Both the position numbers and the translations under genes were made by a program. DNA of 64,000 bases from Brachionus rotundiformis (lineage: Eukaryota; Rotifera; Eurotatoria; Ploima; Brachionidae). Numbering within the stretch: the first letter of the stretch is position 1; the number at the start of each line of letters is the position of its first letter. Shown here piece after piece: positions 1 to 12,300 of the stretch. The stretch is from NCBI GenBank assembly GCA_016802295.1, contig JAESIW010000180.1, positions 4,819,975 through 4,883,974 of the forward strand. Reading direction: 5' to 3'. The notes under the pieces were generated by a model. It was not told where the DNA came from, made no database searches, and was given only the letters and a program-made list of their open reading frames with translations.

Positions 1-260
1 GAATGATAAGTTTCATAAATGTTTAATTTATCAACATATAATTCTTGTGGAAATTCTAAGTCAATAAAATATTTTGCCTCAAAATCATTCTTATCTACCA
101 ATACCTCACTAAAGTCACCATAATTTGGAAAAATTTTAGGAGGTCCAATTAAATTCATGTCTCTCAATGAATCCTTAATTGAAATATAAAAATTTGAAAG
201 ATCAAAATCAATTTTACTTTGTAATGAGCAGGAGAAATATTCAAAATTTTGCTGATCCAT
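1..260 (-). CDS. FBXL4: FBXL4-like F-box/LRR protein, N-terminal part, cut by window edge
   Basis: An open frame runs from an ATG at 260 to the left edge (86 codons, no stop). It starts MDQQNFEYFSC and contains DKLNIYETYH near the cut end. A phrase of this kind (beta-strand, then IYETYHPG in relatives) belongs to the discoidin-like N-terminal half of FBXL4, which precedes its F-box and leucine-rich repeats; the F-box and LRRs would lie outside this window. In mammals FBXL4 is a mitochondrial outer-membrane ubiquitin-ligase adaptor that limits mitophagy. The call rests on a short motif and general layout, so orthology is moderate. It is tandem with RAB3, whose longer form ends 340 bp upstream. 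Confidence 0.55.
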   Translation of the reverse strand, partial: MDQQNFEYFSCSLQSKIDFDLSNFYISIKDSLRDMNLIGPPKIFPNYGDFSEVLVDKNDFEAKYFIDLEFPQELYVDKLNIYETYH

Positions 261-599
261 TGTCTAATTTCTTGATTGAAACTTAAATTGTCTGTTGACT
301 GCATTTATTTACTTCTATTCAATTAACAATATAATATACTGTATATAAAATCTATATTTTTCATAAAAGAAAAGTAGATTTGAAATGAGCACATTTAATT
401 TTATTTAAATTTAAATCAAAGTAAACTTGTTTAAGGATTTATTAAATTTTTATATTAAATTATAGTAAAAAGGCTAAAAGAAATATTAAAAAGGAGGTTT
501 TATCTTCAGCTATTTTTGTTATAAATCTAAACAAAGAAAAATTTATAAAAAAGGAAAGAGAACGTGCATTTAGAATTTAAGTGATATCTAGCTATTTGT
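261..599. other. Intergenic, FBXL4 to RAB3
   Basis: AT-rich spacer without a convincing ORF. It must hold the 3' UTR of the long RAB3 form and the promoter of the FBXL4-like gene; no clear motif was seen. Confidence 0.5.
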
Positions 600-777
600 T
601 CAACACTGACATGATTGATTTTGAGTGTTATTCGGGGTATCTGTCAAACGAGTGGTTCCAGTACTAGGACCACCTCTCGGATTTAATGTTGAATTAGGGC
701 CAATTGCTGCATTAGAAGTAGGAATTGAATCAGAATCACCTCCTTCTGCCATTTTTTCACAAATTATATCAACTAAT
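600..777 (-). other. RAB3: RAB3 distal alternative terminal exon (CQC end)
   Basis: An acceptor AG at 779-778 leads into LVDIICEKMAEGGDSDS, a Gly/Pro/Ser/Asn-rich tail, then NQSCQC and TGA at 602-600 (58 residues after the split arginine). It joins in the same phase as the proximal exon, so either can follow the exon ending at 1312. Confidence 0.8.
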
Positions 778-1997
778 CTATGACGTTAATTTTTATTAGG
801 TTATGAATAAATTAAGCTTAGCGTTACAACATTTAAAAAAACAAAGTATCATGGAAACGAATATTATATTTACTTACTTTTACCTTAAAAAATTAAATAT
901 AATGACTAAACAAAAAACAAAACTTAGTGTTTACAATTAATCTTTATTTATAAGAAAAAAATTCGGAAAAACACTAAAAAAACAAGATCAAAAGCGTTAT
1001 TTTAGGAAATTAATTCGAAATTAAAAAAAATAGATGTCATAATTTGACTAACAAGAACAAGATTGGTCTTGTTTTGAGTTATTTGCTTTTAAATTATGAA
1101 TTGATCCATTACTACTAGACAAGTTTTGATCTTGTAAACTATCACACATTTTATTACATATCATTTCAACCAATCTATCAACATATAGGGTTAGAAAAGG
1201 GATAAATTCTTTATATAAATCTGATATTTTAAAAAATTACAGATTTACATAAACAAAAATCATTTAAAACATAAAGACATAAAAAATACTTATGATTAAA
1301 TTAACTTTTACCTTTCAAAAACTTGTTTAACGTTTATGTTTTCCTTTGCTGAAGTTTCGAAAAATTCAAGGCCTTAAAATAAATTAAGCTAAATTAAATT
1401 TTTTTAACTTCTAATTTACCCAAATGATCAGCCAATTGCTTTCCTCGTTCATAGGCTACAACGCGCTCATTTTGCATGTCACTTTTGTTACCTACAAGAA
1501 CAACTTGCGCGTTATCCCAACTATAAGTCTTTATCTGTGTAACCCTTTTCGAAAAAATTAATAAAAAAATAATTAAAATAACAAAATTTAATTTTATAAT
1601 ACCAGTCTTGTACAGCGTTGAATGATTCTTCGTTTGTAATATCATACATTAAAATAAATCCCATTGCTCCTCTATAATATGCTGTTGTTATAGTCCTGTA
1701 TCTTTCTTGACCTGCTGTATCCTTCAAATTCTCAAAAATAAAATTTTGTTAAATAATGGATTATAAATGTTTTACCCATATCTGGAGTTTAACTCGTTTG
1801 TCGTTTCTAAAAACAGTTTTTACTTTAAAATCAATTCCGACAGTACTAACAAATGCTGAGGTAAAAGAATCGTCGGCATATCGGAACAAGATGGATGTTT
1901 TTCCTACACTACTATTACCGATTATTAATAATTTAAACATATAATCAAAATTTTGATCAGCCGCATCTTTTTGCCATTTACCGTCACTTTGCGCCAT
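600..1997 (-). CDS. RAB3: RAB3 small GTPase with two alternative last exons
   Basis: RAB3 is the synaptic and secretory-vesicle GTPase that recruits RIM and rabphilin and is extracted by GDI. Exons (minus): 1997-1776, 1721-1603, 1544-1420, 1372-1312, then either 1174-1048 or 777-600. All junctions are GT-AG and in phase, giving 217 or 234 residues (family about 220). Visible motifs: P-loop GNSSVGKT, switch II DTAGQERYRT, NKSD, and TSAK for guanine binding. The effector-region strand FVSTVGIDFKVKTVF is typical of Rab3 rather than Rab27 or Rab8. Both last exons restart with LVxxIC.KM and end in a double-cysteine prenylation signal (CSC or CQC). The ATG at 1997 opens MAQSDGKWQKDA, as in invertebrate Rab3. 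Family assignment is very secure. Confidence 0.95.
1048..1174 (-). other. RAB3: RAB3 proximal alternative terminal exon (CSC end)
   Basis: An acceptor AG at 1176-1175 leads into LVEMICNKMCDS, then a polar tail ending DQSCSC and TAG at 1050-1048. It encodes 41 residues after the split arginine codon. The frame is intact and the tail ends in a geranylgeranylation motif, so this is a usable exon, not a relic. Confidence 0.8.
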
Positions 1998-3437
1998 TTA
2001 TGAAAATTATTGACAGCAATTGAAAGAAATTTTAATATTCGTTTTGCAGATTTTACTTATTGCAAAAAAATTTGATTAAAAGCTAAAAAAGAATTTATCA
2101 TAAAATTTATGAATTAAATATTTTAGATAAAAAATGATTGTTTCTTATTTAAAAAAAATACAATTGATTGTCTCTCTTTTGAAAAGTGAAACTAAAAATG
2201 GAAAAAAATAAGAAAGCAGATTTTGTCAAATATCTATTTATCAAAAAAAATTCCAACTTTTAAAATAGTCATAAATTTAGGTTTAAAGGAAACTTCAATA
2301 GCATTTTATTATAGTCTTTATTGCTAATATTATGTTAATATAAAGCAAAACATGATTTTTATTGTATTGATTCAAGCCTGAAAGAGTGAAGATTTCGTTG
2401 AACAAGAAAAAAAATAAATATAAAATTGAATATTTGACATAATTCATGCTAATGAGTAAGTAACATAAGAGATTATTTGAAAAAAACCTAATAAATTTAG
2501 AATCATAACTTAACAAAAAATATTTTAATTGAATTTATCGATCGCAAATTTTTTTCAGATAATATTATTTTTCAAATTAAATAATACTAAAATTAAATAA
2601 ACACTTGAATTTTTTTATTCAAAAAATTCATTTTTGATCTCGATTAGTTTAATAGAATATTTTTAAACTAATAATTGTAATTTACTTATCCAATTACCTT
2701 AAATAATTTAAAAACTAATTTTTTGAATATCTTAAAACGGAAAATATAATTATTTTTATCTGTAAAGAATTTTAATGATTATTTTTTTTTTAAATAAATA
2801 TTAATTTTTTATTATCCATTTCATAAAGATGTACTTATGGTTTTTAAAGTTTAAAAACCAGTTTTTATTCCATTATTATATTCCGTTATTCATTTCTATG
2901 ATTTGATAATATTGCTTTGATTAAAAAGCTCTTTAAAAACTAATTATTTAAAAAATACATTCTTACTAATTTTTAACTGTAAATTTAAAAAAAAAATCTC
3001 TTATACGAATAAATGATCGTATTTTGCCTTAGAAAAGGCACTTTTTATGGATTTTTTTAGATTTGAAAAATATTTAGTTTATTTTTACCAATTGTTATTT
3101 TGAAATTTTTGTAACATATTGCTAAGTAATATGTCTAATTTAAATGTTATTTAATATCAAATTCAAAAAAATAGGCACATATTTTAAAAATCATTAAATC
3201 AGAAATGACATTAAGAAAATTCATTTCTTTAATTTAACCATGACTTTGCCTAACTGTAAAAGATGCAATTTCAATTAAGGTAAAATTTATTTTAAAGAAA
3301 TTTTATTGAAAGACGATTTATATAAATTAAATTAAAATTTGAATAAAATAAAATTTTTTCACTTGATTTATTTTAATTAAAAAATCAAAATAATTTAAAT
3401 ATAATTTTTAAGTTGTTTGCATACTTTAAACATAAAT
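1998..3437. other. Intergenic, RAB3 to STRA6-like gene
   Basis: About 1.4 kb of AT-rich sequence. A 73-codon minus-strand frame at 2295-2516 has low-complexity composition and no family resemblance; I treat it as chance. The right end should contain the 3' UTR of the receptor gene. Confidence 0.5.
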
Positions 3438-6400
3438 TTAATCTTCACACTTGATTCCGATTTTGCTTATTATTTTATTTAATCTTGAATTTAAAAATTC
3501 TTTGACACTTTCGATTTTCGAAAATTGAGGATTCTTCTGATTCTCAATACGCAAATTATGTAGATAAGTGTAACGATATTTAATTAGAAATGGATTTTTT
3601 TTCAATAGTAAGTATAAAAAAATTAAATTTCTCAATTTTAAAAATGATTCATATCTAAAATGTTTCATATCATTCAAAGTTAATTTTTTTTTCTGTTTAA
3701 TTCTTAAGGACTTTTTCTCAAAAGTTTCTCTGTAAAATTGGGAGAAAAACATTGATTCAATTAAAATTTCACAAAAACCATTTAAAACATTATTGTTGTA
3801 CCAATGCTCCATTCTTACTTGGTTTATATAAGCCAAATGACCTTTGTCTATTCTTCTGATTAAAAAATCATTTTCTCTATCAAACATAGATTTATCTAAT
3901 CTTGGTAAATAAATTATAGAAAACAGAGTAGTTTTCCACACTCGACTAATACAAGCAAATAAACCGAGAAAACAGTCGAAAAAAAAGTTAAAATAAGAAA
4001 TTAGAAAATATGGCGCTATATTCACAATGCGTTGTCTATCTGATTTTAAAAGAACCCATCGCACTAAAAATCTTATGAATGTTGATTTAAGAATAAATAA
4101 GATTATTATAGGAAAAAATATTTGCAAAAGCATTTGAAATGTTTTCGATAGATAATAAAGCATTTTAAAAATTATTGTCACGAAAAGAAGCATTATTGTT
4201 AAAATTATGTACCCATAAACCAAATGAGCTATCAAAAATCCTGGAAAGTGAAGGCTATCTGTTGTAATGTCAGCACTAGTGTGATTTCTTTTTCTAATAA
4301 TTGTCTTGTAATCTTCATCTTTGTACTTTAAGACTAAGGATCTAAAGAATTTTTCTCCTCTATGAAGCCTTAGAACATCTTTTCGGTAGTTTTTTAAACT
4401 CAATAATAATTGAACTAACATGAATAAACTAGAGATTATTATACAGACATTAATTTCGGAAGTTAAATTGTGTTCACGTGCGTTTAAGAATGGAGCAAAA
4501 CCTCTTAAGTAAAGAACATACAATTTTTCTACAGATTCCACAAATTTTTCTCCTAAAACTTTAGATAGCTGCAAACCGAACAAGCAAAAGAAATAGATTA
4601 CCATAAAAGCGACTGTGTAAGTATTTACGAACTGTTTTGAGTATCTGAAATAATGAATATTTTTATAAATTTTTGATTCGATTATGCCCCAAATAAATGA
4701 AACTTCGTATCGCTGAATGATCTTGCTTGGATATTTCTTGTTTATATTTTTTTTTGCACGATTTTCAAATGAAATCGTGTTTCGAAAAAGATTATTGATG
4801 TAAAGGATATTGTGATTTTGTGTTTTTATATTTCGCTCAGGCTTTTTTAATTCTTTGAAAGCTATTTTGTAAATGTCATCGTTTAAATTTGTATGAAATA
4901 AGTTTTTTCGTTTAAAACAATTTAAGATATCCTTATAAAAAAGAGACAAAAATTTTATAAAATGACTTGTAACCAAATAAGACAGCAAAAAGTATAATGG
5001 AAAAATTTCAAAAAATTCTACAAGGTCGAAGTTTTTATGAGAAACTACACTTGAAATTTTATCTTCCAGTTTATCTAGTTTCGAAAGAGACTCGTTTCTA
5101 AAGCTAATTTTTTGAGAAGATACTGTTGAGTACAAAACTGATGAAGTTGTCGTTAAGTTGTTAATTTTCGAGTAATATTTTAAATTTGAGTCATAATCGT
5201 CAAAAGAATCCATAGGCAAAAATAGACTTTTATTTGCTTGTTTGCCAAAGTATTCATCAAATAATTTCGGAATTTTGGATTTTACGGCATTTATGTATTT
5301 TTCACTCGCATTATCTTGGTCTGTAAAAAAAGCAACTATTTGATCAGTAAGATTTTTTTGTAAGTTTATTGTAAGATTTATCTGTTCAGCAAACTGATTT
5401 GTCACTACTTTAAATGCTTGTCTAACAAATGCTTCTGATCTAGAACAAAATGCTTTTCTAAATAGCCAGCTTATCCAAATAATAAACATATAAAGTGATG
5501 AGCACAAATGAATAAACCATCCAGGATCCGAATCAGCTACTACCAAAATTGGATAAAATTTAACCCCAACAATTATTACTTGAATAATTTGAATAACAAG
5601 GTCCAAAATAATTCCTGGTGTACCAATATTTCCTATAAAAGGGATCATTTTGGGAGTCAAACTTAGGGTATATACATACATAAAAATATTTAGTACATCA
5701 TAAGTGTATATTGCATAAACTGCAGCAGATTGTGCTCTATTAGATGTACTAAAAGGAGTCGATGGAAAAGGACAAGGAGCTTTAAATCTATGAATGGTTT
5801 GATCATATACATCAAAATCATCTTCATCAATCACATCATCTGAAGTTATGCTCTCATTTTCATCCGTTTCTTCATTTTTTGTGTTATCCGAGTTTTCTTT
5901 TCTCTTTTTGGAAGATTGTTTTTTTTTGGTTAAATTCCATAAGCATTTCCAAAATGGAATTAACAAAATCCATTTTAAAATAGTGACTATAGCATCAAAA
6001 ATTTTTTTCCAGCTGGTTTGTTCCCATCCTAAACGTAAACTATAATACAAAAAGCATCGTGTATCTGAACCAGGGGGAACACAGCATGAACAACAACATA
6101 GGCAGCAAAAAAAAGAACAGAGATAGTGGGAACAGCATTTATGGGAGATAAACTTGCATTTTCCACATTTGCTCTTTAATAATTTTCTTTCTTTGTTCTC
6201 TAAAATTTTTTTTAAATGTAACTTTTTGTATTCTTGGATATCTTTATAAAAATTCGTTCGAAAATAACCAGAGAAACGATTGGTAATAAATTTGTTGAAT
6301 CTGCCTATTTTTGAAGAAAATTTCAATATTATCAAAAATGATAACGAAAAAGGTAAAAAAATAATATCATCGAACATATAATATTGCTCAATTGTTTTAC

Positions 6401-6769
6401 ATGTTTTTTTTACAATTTTCAAATTACGAGTTGAATTTATTAATTCGTTTAATAGAGGTGCGTTAGATGTTCTAATTGTAAATGTTATTTGAACAAATGT
6501 AAAAGCTAATGTAAAAACAATTAAAACTAAACGAGATGCGATGTCTTTTAAAAATAGCTCCTTTATGTTCGAAAAGTTACTCTTTATTTTTATACTTAAA
6601 CTTGTCCAATTAAACGATCGCTGTGATTCAATTCTGACTCGTTTTCGTTCTTTTTTTCCAAAAAGAGATTGCCAAATGTCCACAAAGCTTTCGTTATTAC
6701 AAACAATTATCAACATCAATATACATATAAATGCTAGACCAATTATTGCTTGAATTCCTTTTGAATTTA
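3438..6769 (-). CDS. STRA6-like RBP/retinol receptor, multipass membrane protein
   Basis: One long exon of about 1,100 codons. STRA6 proteins are plasma-membrane receptors that take retinol from a binding protein; invertebrate relatives are less well defined. The C-terminal part follows STRA6 in order: a turn with YRKDVLRLHRGEKFF near 4370, several hydrophobic segments, RVWKTTLFSIIYLPRLDKS near 3900, a GHLAYINQVRMEHW segment like the family's GYYTYRNFLKIE, then YLLLKKNPFLIKYR near the end, matching the family's YTLLHNP. The first hydrophobic helix (AIIGLAFICILMLIIV) starts upstream of the first in-frame ATG at 6716, so the exon opens earlier. A pyrimidine-rich acceptor lies at 6771-6770. The protein is longer than mammalian STRA6 (about 670) because of extended loops, including a Cys-rich stretch near 6060-6165 and an acidic stretch near 5800-5900. 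Confidence 0.82.
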
Positions 6770-6845
6770 CTTAAAACAAAGAACAAATTAAATTTACATC
6801 TAAATGATATGCACTACATCTTTAATATAAACAAAATTTTTTCAA

Positions 6846-7948
6846 CTAAAATGTATTCGATGAATGTGCACTACTTGGAAAATTAAATTCTAATTTGATA
6901 TTACATTTTTCACAATACTTTCCTTCGTAAAATACTGAACATTCACAATAAACACTTGAATAAAGATTTATACATCTACCATGAGTTCCACATATATCTT
7001 TCTGATAACAAGGGTTGAATTCTAAAATTGTTAATTATTTTAAAATTTAAAATCAATTTATTAATAATTATAAAAACTAAATAATAAAAAATATAATACT
7101 GTATTCACACATAAATCGATAGCTTGAAGTTAAACAATCTGTGCTTCTCATTTCTATCTTATTGGTTCTATATAAGAAAATGCTTCCACAAAGCCCTTCA
7201 GATCCACTCCAATCATTCCAATATTTTCCCAATTTTAAGTCTGTTGAATTTAATGGACTTCCATCAATCCAACGCCATTGCTCTAAAAATTTAAAAAATA
7301 ATTTTACAAAAAAAAAAATACAATATACCATTTGTGTATCTAAATCCGATCGAGAATTTTAATGGGTCGAATGGATCTTCCTCTAATCTCAGTTTGATTA
7401 ATTTTTTGCGGACAGTTTCAAACTTATGGTCGTTTTCAAAAACTAGGAATTTCGAATCAAGAGGTAATCTTCTACATAAACGTTCGGCTTTTGCCCATGA
7501 TAATTTTTGATTAGATTTCGATATAAAAATACATGTTCCATTGTAAAAAAAGCTATCAGGCATGCATTCTATTAATTATTTTTAAAATAAATATTTATTT
7601 AGTTCTAAATAGAAGCACCTTTTTCATTTAGAAATTTTAACAATTCTTCTTTAGCCTAAAGGTGCTTCTTATAAAATTTTTTTTTAATACCTAAGTCGTA
7701 TTTCGATTGTATTTTCTCAAAACCACTTAATATATCTCCTTTAACATATTCGATACCTTGACAAAATAAAATAATTTTTTGCTTTAAAATAAAAAATAAG
7801 GATTACCTTTGCCAAAGAAAATTTGTCTTTTTGAATATTTTTTCACCCTCGAAGAAACTATCTTAGTCAATAGTTCTTGGGCTTTTAGATTTTCAAGACA
7901 TTGGAGGAAAAAAAAGAAATACAATAGAAGGCTTTTCAGAGTTTTCAT
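6846..7948 (-). CDS. C-type lectin domain plus EGF-like domain, secreted or ectodomain of next gene
   Basis: Exons (minus): 7948-7807, 7756-7691, 7568-7329, 7282-7100, 7021-6846; GT-AG, in phase, 268 residues to a TAG. The N-terminus MKTLKSLLLYFFFFLQC is a signal peptide. A C-type lectin fold follows: CMPDSFFYNGTC, then LSWAKAERLC, then WRWIDGSPL, WNDW, and FMCEY at its end. The calcium-sugar motifs EPN/QPD and WND are only partly seen (NDW is present), so sugar binding is uncertain. The last exon has an EGF-like pattern, CYQKDICGTHGRC followed by CEC and YEGKYC. No membrane helix precedes the stop. The gene lies only 76 bp from the STRA6-like exon and can be spliced into it in frame (see findings), so this may be only the ectodomain or a secreted isoform. 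Confidence 0.8.
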
Positions 7949-9322
7949 TTCTGAATTTAAAAACTATTCAATGACTATAAACTCATTTTTAATTATAGAT
8001 ATAAATCATTTTCAGTTAATTAAAATCGTTTTTAATTGAGCCTTTTTTTGTTTAAAAAATGTTGATACTTAATCTAAAATAAACAACAATTAATTATGAA
8101 TCTTTCAATTTTATAATTATCTTATTATTAAACAAGAACAAGTAAATTTAAAAAAAAAATTTTTCTTTTTTCTTTAGTGATATTTATTATACTAGATCAA
8201 AGTTTAAAACTCAATGACAAACAATTTTACAAGAAAATTAAAAATTGGCTACTTGAACTTATTTTACTTAAATTATGACCATAAAACAAAATTTTTCTTA
8301 ATATAGATATAGGATAAAGAAATGGAAACTATGTCTAAACAATATTTATTTATATAGAACAGTTCTTTCAGAATTTATTTGATTAAAAATATTCGATAAA
8401 CTAACAGTATGATGAACTCACAACAATTTAGACATAGGAAAATTTAATTTTAGAAAGATTTTATTATAATGCTAACATTTAAATATATTAAAATATTCAA
8501 CCTATATCTAGGTTTGGCGAATAATAAACCAAACTCAATAAATATAACTAAAAATAAAAGTATTCACAATTTATTTATTTTAATAACCTATTTTTAATGA
8601 GAAAAGGTATAATGATTCGACAAAAGCAAAATAGAAATTCATCTTAAAATTTATGATTTCAAAGTTAAATGAAATTTTAAAACATTATTTGAATAAGAAA
8701 AATGTTTTAAGAACCATCTGAATAATGTTATTAACAAATAAACTAGTTCATGTAAAATCTCTTCTATATTTTCATTAATAATCTTAAGTTAGATTTTATA
8801 CTCATTTGTTTTTTTAAATCTTTTGATCCATTATTTGAATTTTCAATAAAAAATGTCCATTTAAACTTAAAACCATTTTTTGAAATCAAGTATAATGTAA
8901 CAATATTTTAAAAATTATGATTTTAATCAATTATGTTAGATGGATTTTAAATTGAAAGGAAATTTCATCTGTATTCCTCTTTCTAGTTTCGAATAGACAG
9001 CGTTCAAACTTTTCAAAAAATTATGAATCTTGTAATTGTTTTTTGTTGGATTACTAAACTTTATAATAACAAAAAATTTTTAAGATTATTGTCAAATGCG
9101 TTATTTTGCTATTTTTTATTTTAATAATTAAAAAAATTCAAAAACATAAGTCTAGATACAAAAAAATATTCAAGACAATTTATTTAAAATTATAAGATTT
9201 GAAGAAGTACTAAAATATTCAACTTATATGTATAAGCTAAACAAAAAATTCAATCAAACAAAACGAAGGCATTTAATATAATTTTGATAATATTTTTAAA
9301 TGGAATGGAGATATTACCATGT
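7949..9322. other. Intergenic, lectin gene to CMIP
   Basis: About 1.4 kb of AT-rich sequence with no convincing ORF on either strand. It includes the promoter of the lectin gene and the 3' UTR of CMIP. Confidence 0.5.
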
Positions 9323-12300
9323 TTACCATGCATCTGTATATCGTATATCACACTCTTGTAAAGCTGGCAGACATTCTTTTAGACTTTCAAAAGTCAATGC
9401 GCTTAAATTTGTGCTGTTTAAATTTAATTTTCTTAGCTGTTTCATAGCTATAAATAGAAAAATTTTAAAATTTAATATACATTACAGCTAACTAATTGTA
9501 TTATTACAGGCCAGACAAGCAAGTCCTTTATCAGTCACTGGGGTCTCACATAAGTTTAACACTTGTAATCTCTGTAGGTGCTCACTAATCAATTCTAAAC
9601 CCTCATCTCCAAATTTGGTTGACCATAAATTCAAATATCGAAGCGATGGTAATTTAATAAGATACACAGCGCACGCACTTGTTACATTGGTAAAAGCTAA
9701 ACTTAGACATTCTAAATTTCCAAACGATCCAGATAAAAGAAGCTTGGCCAAATCTTCATCAGTTGAACGAGAAGGTAAAGTAAGTTTTCTTGGACCTCCT
9801 TTTTGCTGAAGTTCTCTGATCTGCATTTGCCTTTCACAAACTTTAGCATACATTTTTAAACCTAGTTCAGTGCTTTGTAATGTACTGATTATTTGAAGTT
9901 TATTTTCAGGATTTTCAACGCCATCGAAATCCAGCATTGCACAAAGTGTCTAAATTTTTACTTGAATGATTTTTATTGTTAAATAAATGTTTTCTTTACC
10001 TCTATTGCACTTGGAACCTCTCTAACTGCAAGAACCAATATTTGAGAAAGTAATTTATTTATACTCAATAAAAATCTTTTTTTCTTGCAACAACAATTAA
10101 TTAAAGTTTTTAACTAAACAAATAGAAAATGATTAAGTAGAGAATGCTTATGCTGAAATTTATCATTACCATCAAAGAGAATAATTCGCCTTCATCATCA
10201 CAGGATAGTCCGCCAGGACAAAATATTTCAAACCAACCCTCTTTGCCTTCCCTAATCCCAAGCAAAGCTTGATGAACTTCACAGCGACTATCATTTGCAA
10301 AATTTTCCACGATTTTTTTAAAAATTCTTCGAAAAATAAATTAATTTGATTAAAAAATGTAACTTGAGGTTTTTAATTATTATAAAGTAATGTATATGTT
10401 AAAATTTTTACCTAATAAATTTTTCATGAGTCAAAGCTTGGTCTGGAAAAGGAACTGATTGCAAAAGTTGTGCCAAATTTAAAATCCAATCATCAAATTT
10501 TGACATTGTATGCATCATTTTAGTATGGCAAATAAGTTGATCTTCTTTTTCTTGGTTTGAAAGGGTAATTGGAGAGGGTTGAGCTGACCTAAAACTCAAA
10601 TTATAAAAGATATTAAGATTCCTAATATAATTTAATTTTAAAATTGATTAAAAGTTACGTTTTACGCTGCTCAAAACAACTATGAATAGCCGCTAAAGAA
10701 ACAGATACGAAATTAGGTAAAACACGAGGAAAAGGACATTGACTACTAGTGCTGTGCATTGAGGCTACAAAACTTTGAACAGTTTCTAATCCTTCATTTT
10801 GAGCCATTAATGAAGTCAAATAGTCTTGAATAAAAAGACGCATTCTTGGATGTCGACCGAAATCTCCGTTATGTTTCAAAATTCGCTGCACAACTGGTGT
10901 AAACATTTCAATTACAATATGTGATCGTGGACTATTTTTACAATGCTTGCTGAAAAAATCACATATTTCTGGAGATGGATGATTTTTTTCTAGAAGTGGG
11001 CTTAAACATACAATCATTTCTTCGTGCATTTGTTTGGGTAAATTTTGCTTTTGTAATATTTCTGATACTAATTCCAGTGGATGCTGATAAATTTCATTAT
11101 CTTCAATTGGTGTAGTTAGAGACATTTCAACCATATTCTTTAATTTTTAGATGAAAATATCAAATTAGAAAATGATTGCACTTATTACTTTTATTTCTTT
11201 AATCAAAACTTCAGGTCTAAAAGCTAGCTTTAATACTTTTTCAGATTTAAATTTATGTTTCTTTAAATTATTAATAATTAGAAAATTATTTTATAAAGTT
11301 AATAAAAATTACCTTCCAAATGATCGAATAAATCCATTGATCTCTGACATAAACATTATTAGTCTAAAATTCGTTTTTAAAAAACAATTTTTGCCTTATA
11401 GTTAAAAATACTTGAATGAGATAGTGACAATCTAAAGTAGCCACGCGGAAGCAGTATTTTTGGCCGGGCTCCCATTTCGATATTGAGCTTACTTCTATTA
11501 TTGTATGATATGGTATCCCTTTTTCGATATAATCACTTTTCTTGAATAAAAAAAAAGATATTTATAATTTATCTATTTTATACTAAAAGAATGAATTTAA
11601 AATAAAAAGATATATATATAAATTTTTGATTACTGTAGTTGAAAAGATTCCAGAATTTCTAAGAACAAGACGGTGAGTCTTCCATCTTCTAAGAAGTTTT
11701 GAAGATAGGATTTTGGTAAAAACGTTTTTATTGTGGGTTAATTTACAAATATTGACATCACCTTCAACAATTAGTTTATATTTCTGTGATAGTTTATTAC
11801 TGTTTTTATTATTAATTAATATTTCAGTCGATCCTGTATTTAAACATTTTATGCTTTTCTCAATTGTTTTTCTGTTATTCAAAATTAAATCATCGTCTCT
11901 TAAATTATTAAAAATATGCTGGTCTTTGGTTGATAATTCCATGTTAGATGAAAAAATTTTATTTAACAAATAAATATTTTCATTAGGTGAACTATTTATA
12001 TGTTTACTATTTATATCTTCAAAAGAAACGCTTTTTAAATTTGGAGCCGATTGATGAATGTCTTTAGTTCGATTTAAACTAGAACTTCGTATAAGCTTAA
12101 TGATATCATTTTGTTTGTTAATTAAAAATGGTGATTTTAATTTATTTTCTTGATTATTTATTGTTTCTTTATACATATCTGTATGAAAAAATAAGATAGG
12201 ACTGTTTCTTTCGATTTCTTTTTTAAATAGAATAGCGGGTATCATTTTTGAATCCGAATCGTCAATTAAATCACTAGAATCAAGCGTTTTATTTGAATTT

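Noticed and set aside
1756..1944. 62-codon plus-strand frame over RAB3 exon 1
   Set aside because: Antisense shadow of the conserved P-loop exon; the minus strand is certain.
2295..2516. 73-codon minus-strand frame
   Set aside because: Low-complexity, hydrophobic by AT bias, no splice partner or family likeness.
3438..6719. Reading the 1,093-codon frame as a TMC mechanosensory channel
   Set aside because: No TMC signature (CWET-type motif) was found, while the C-terminal series matches STRA6 in order.
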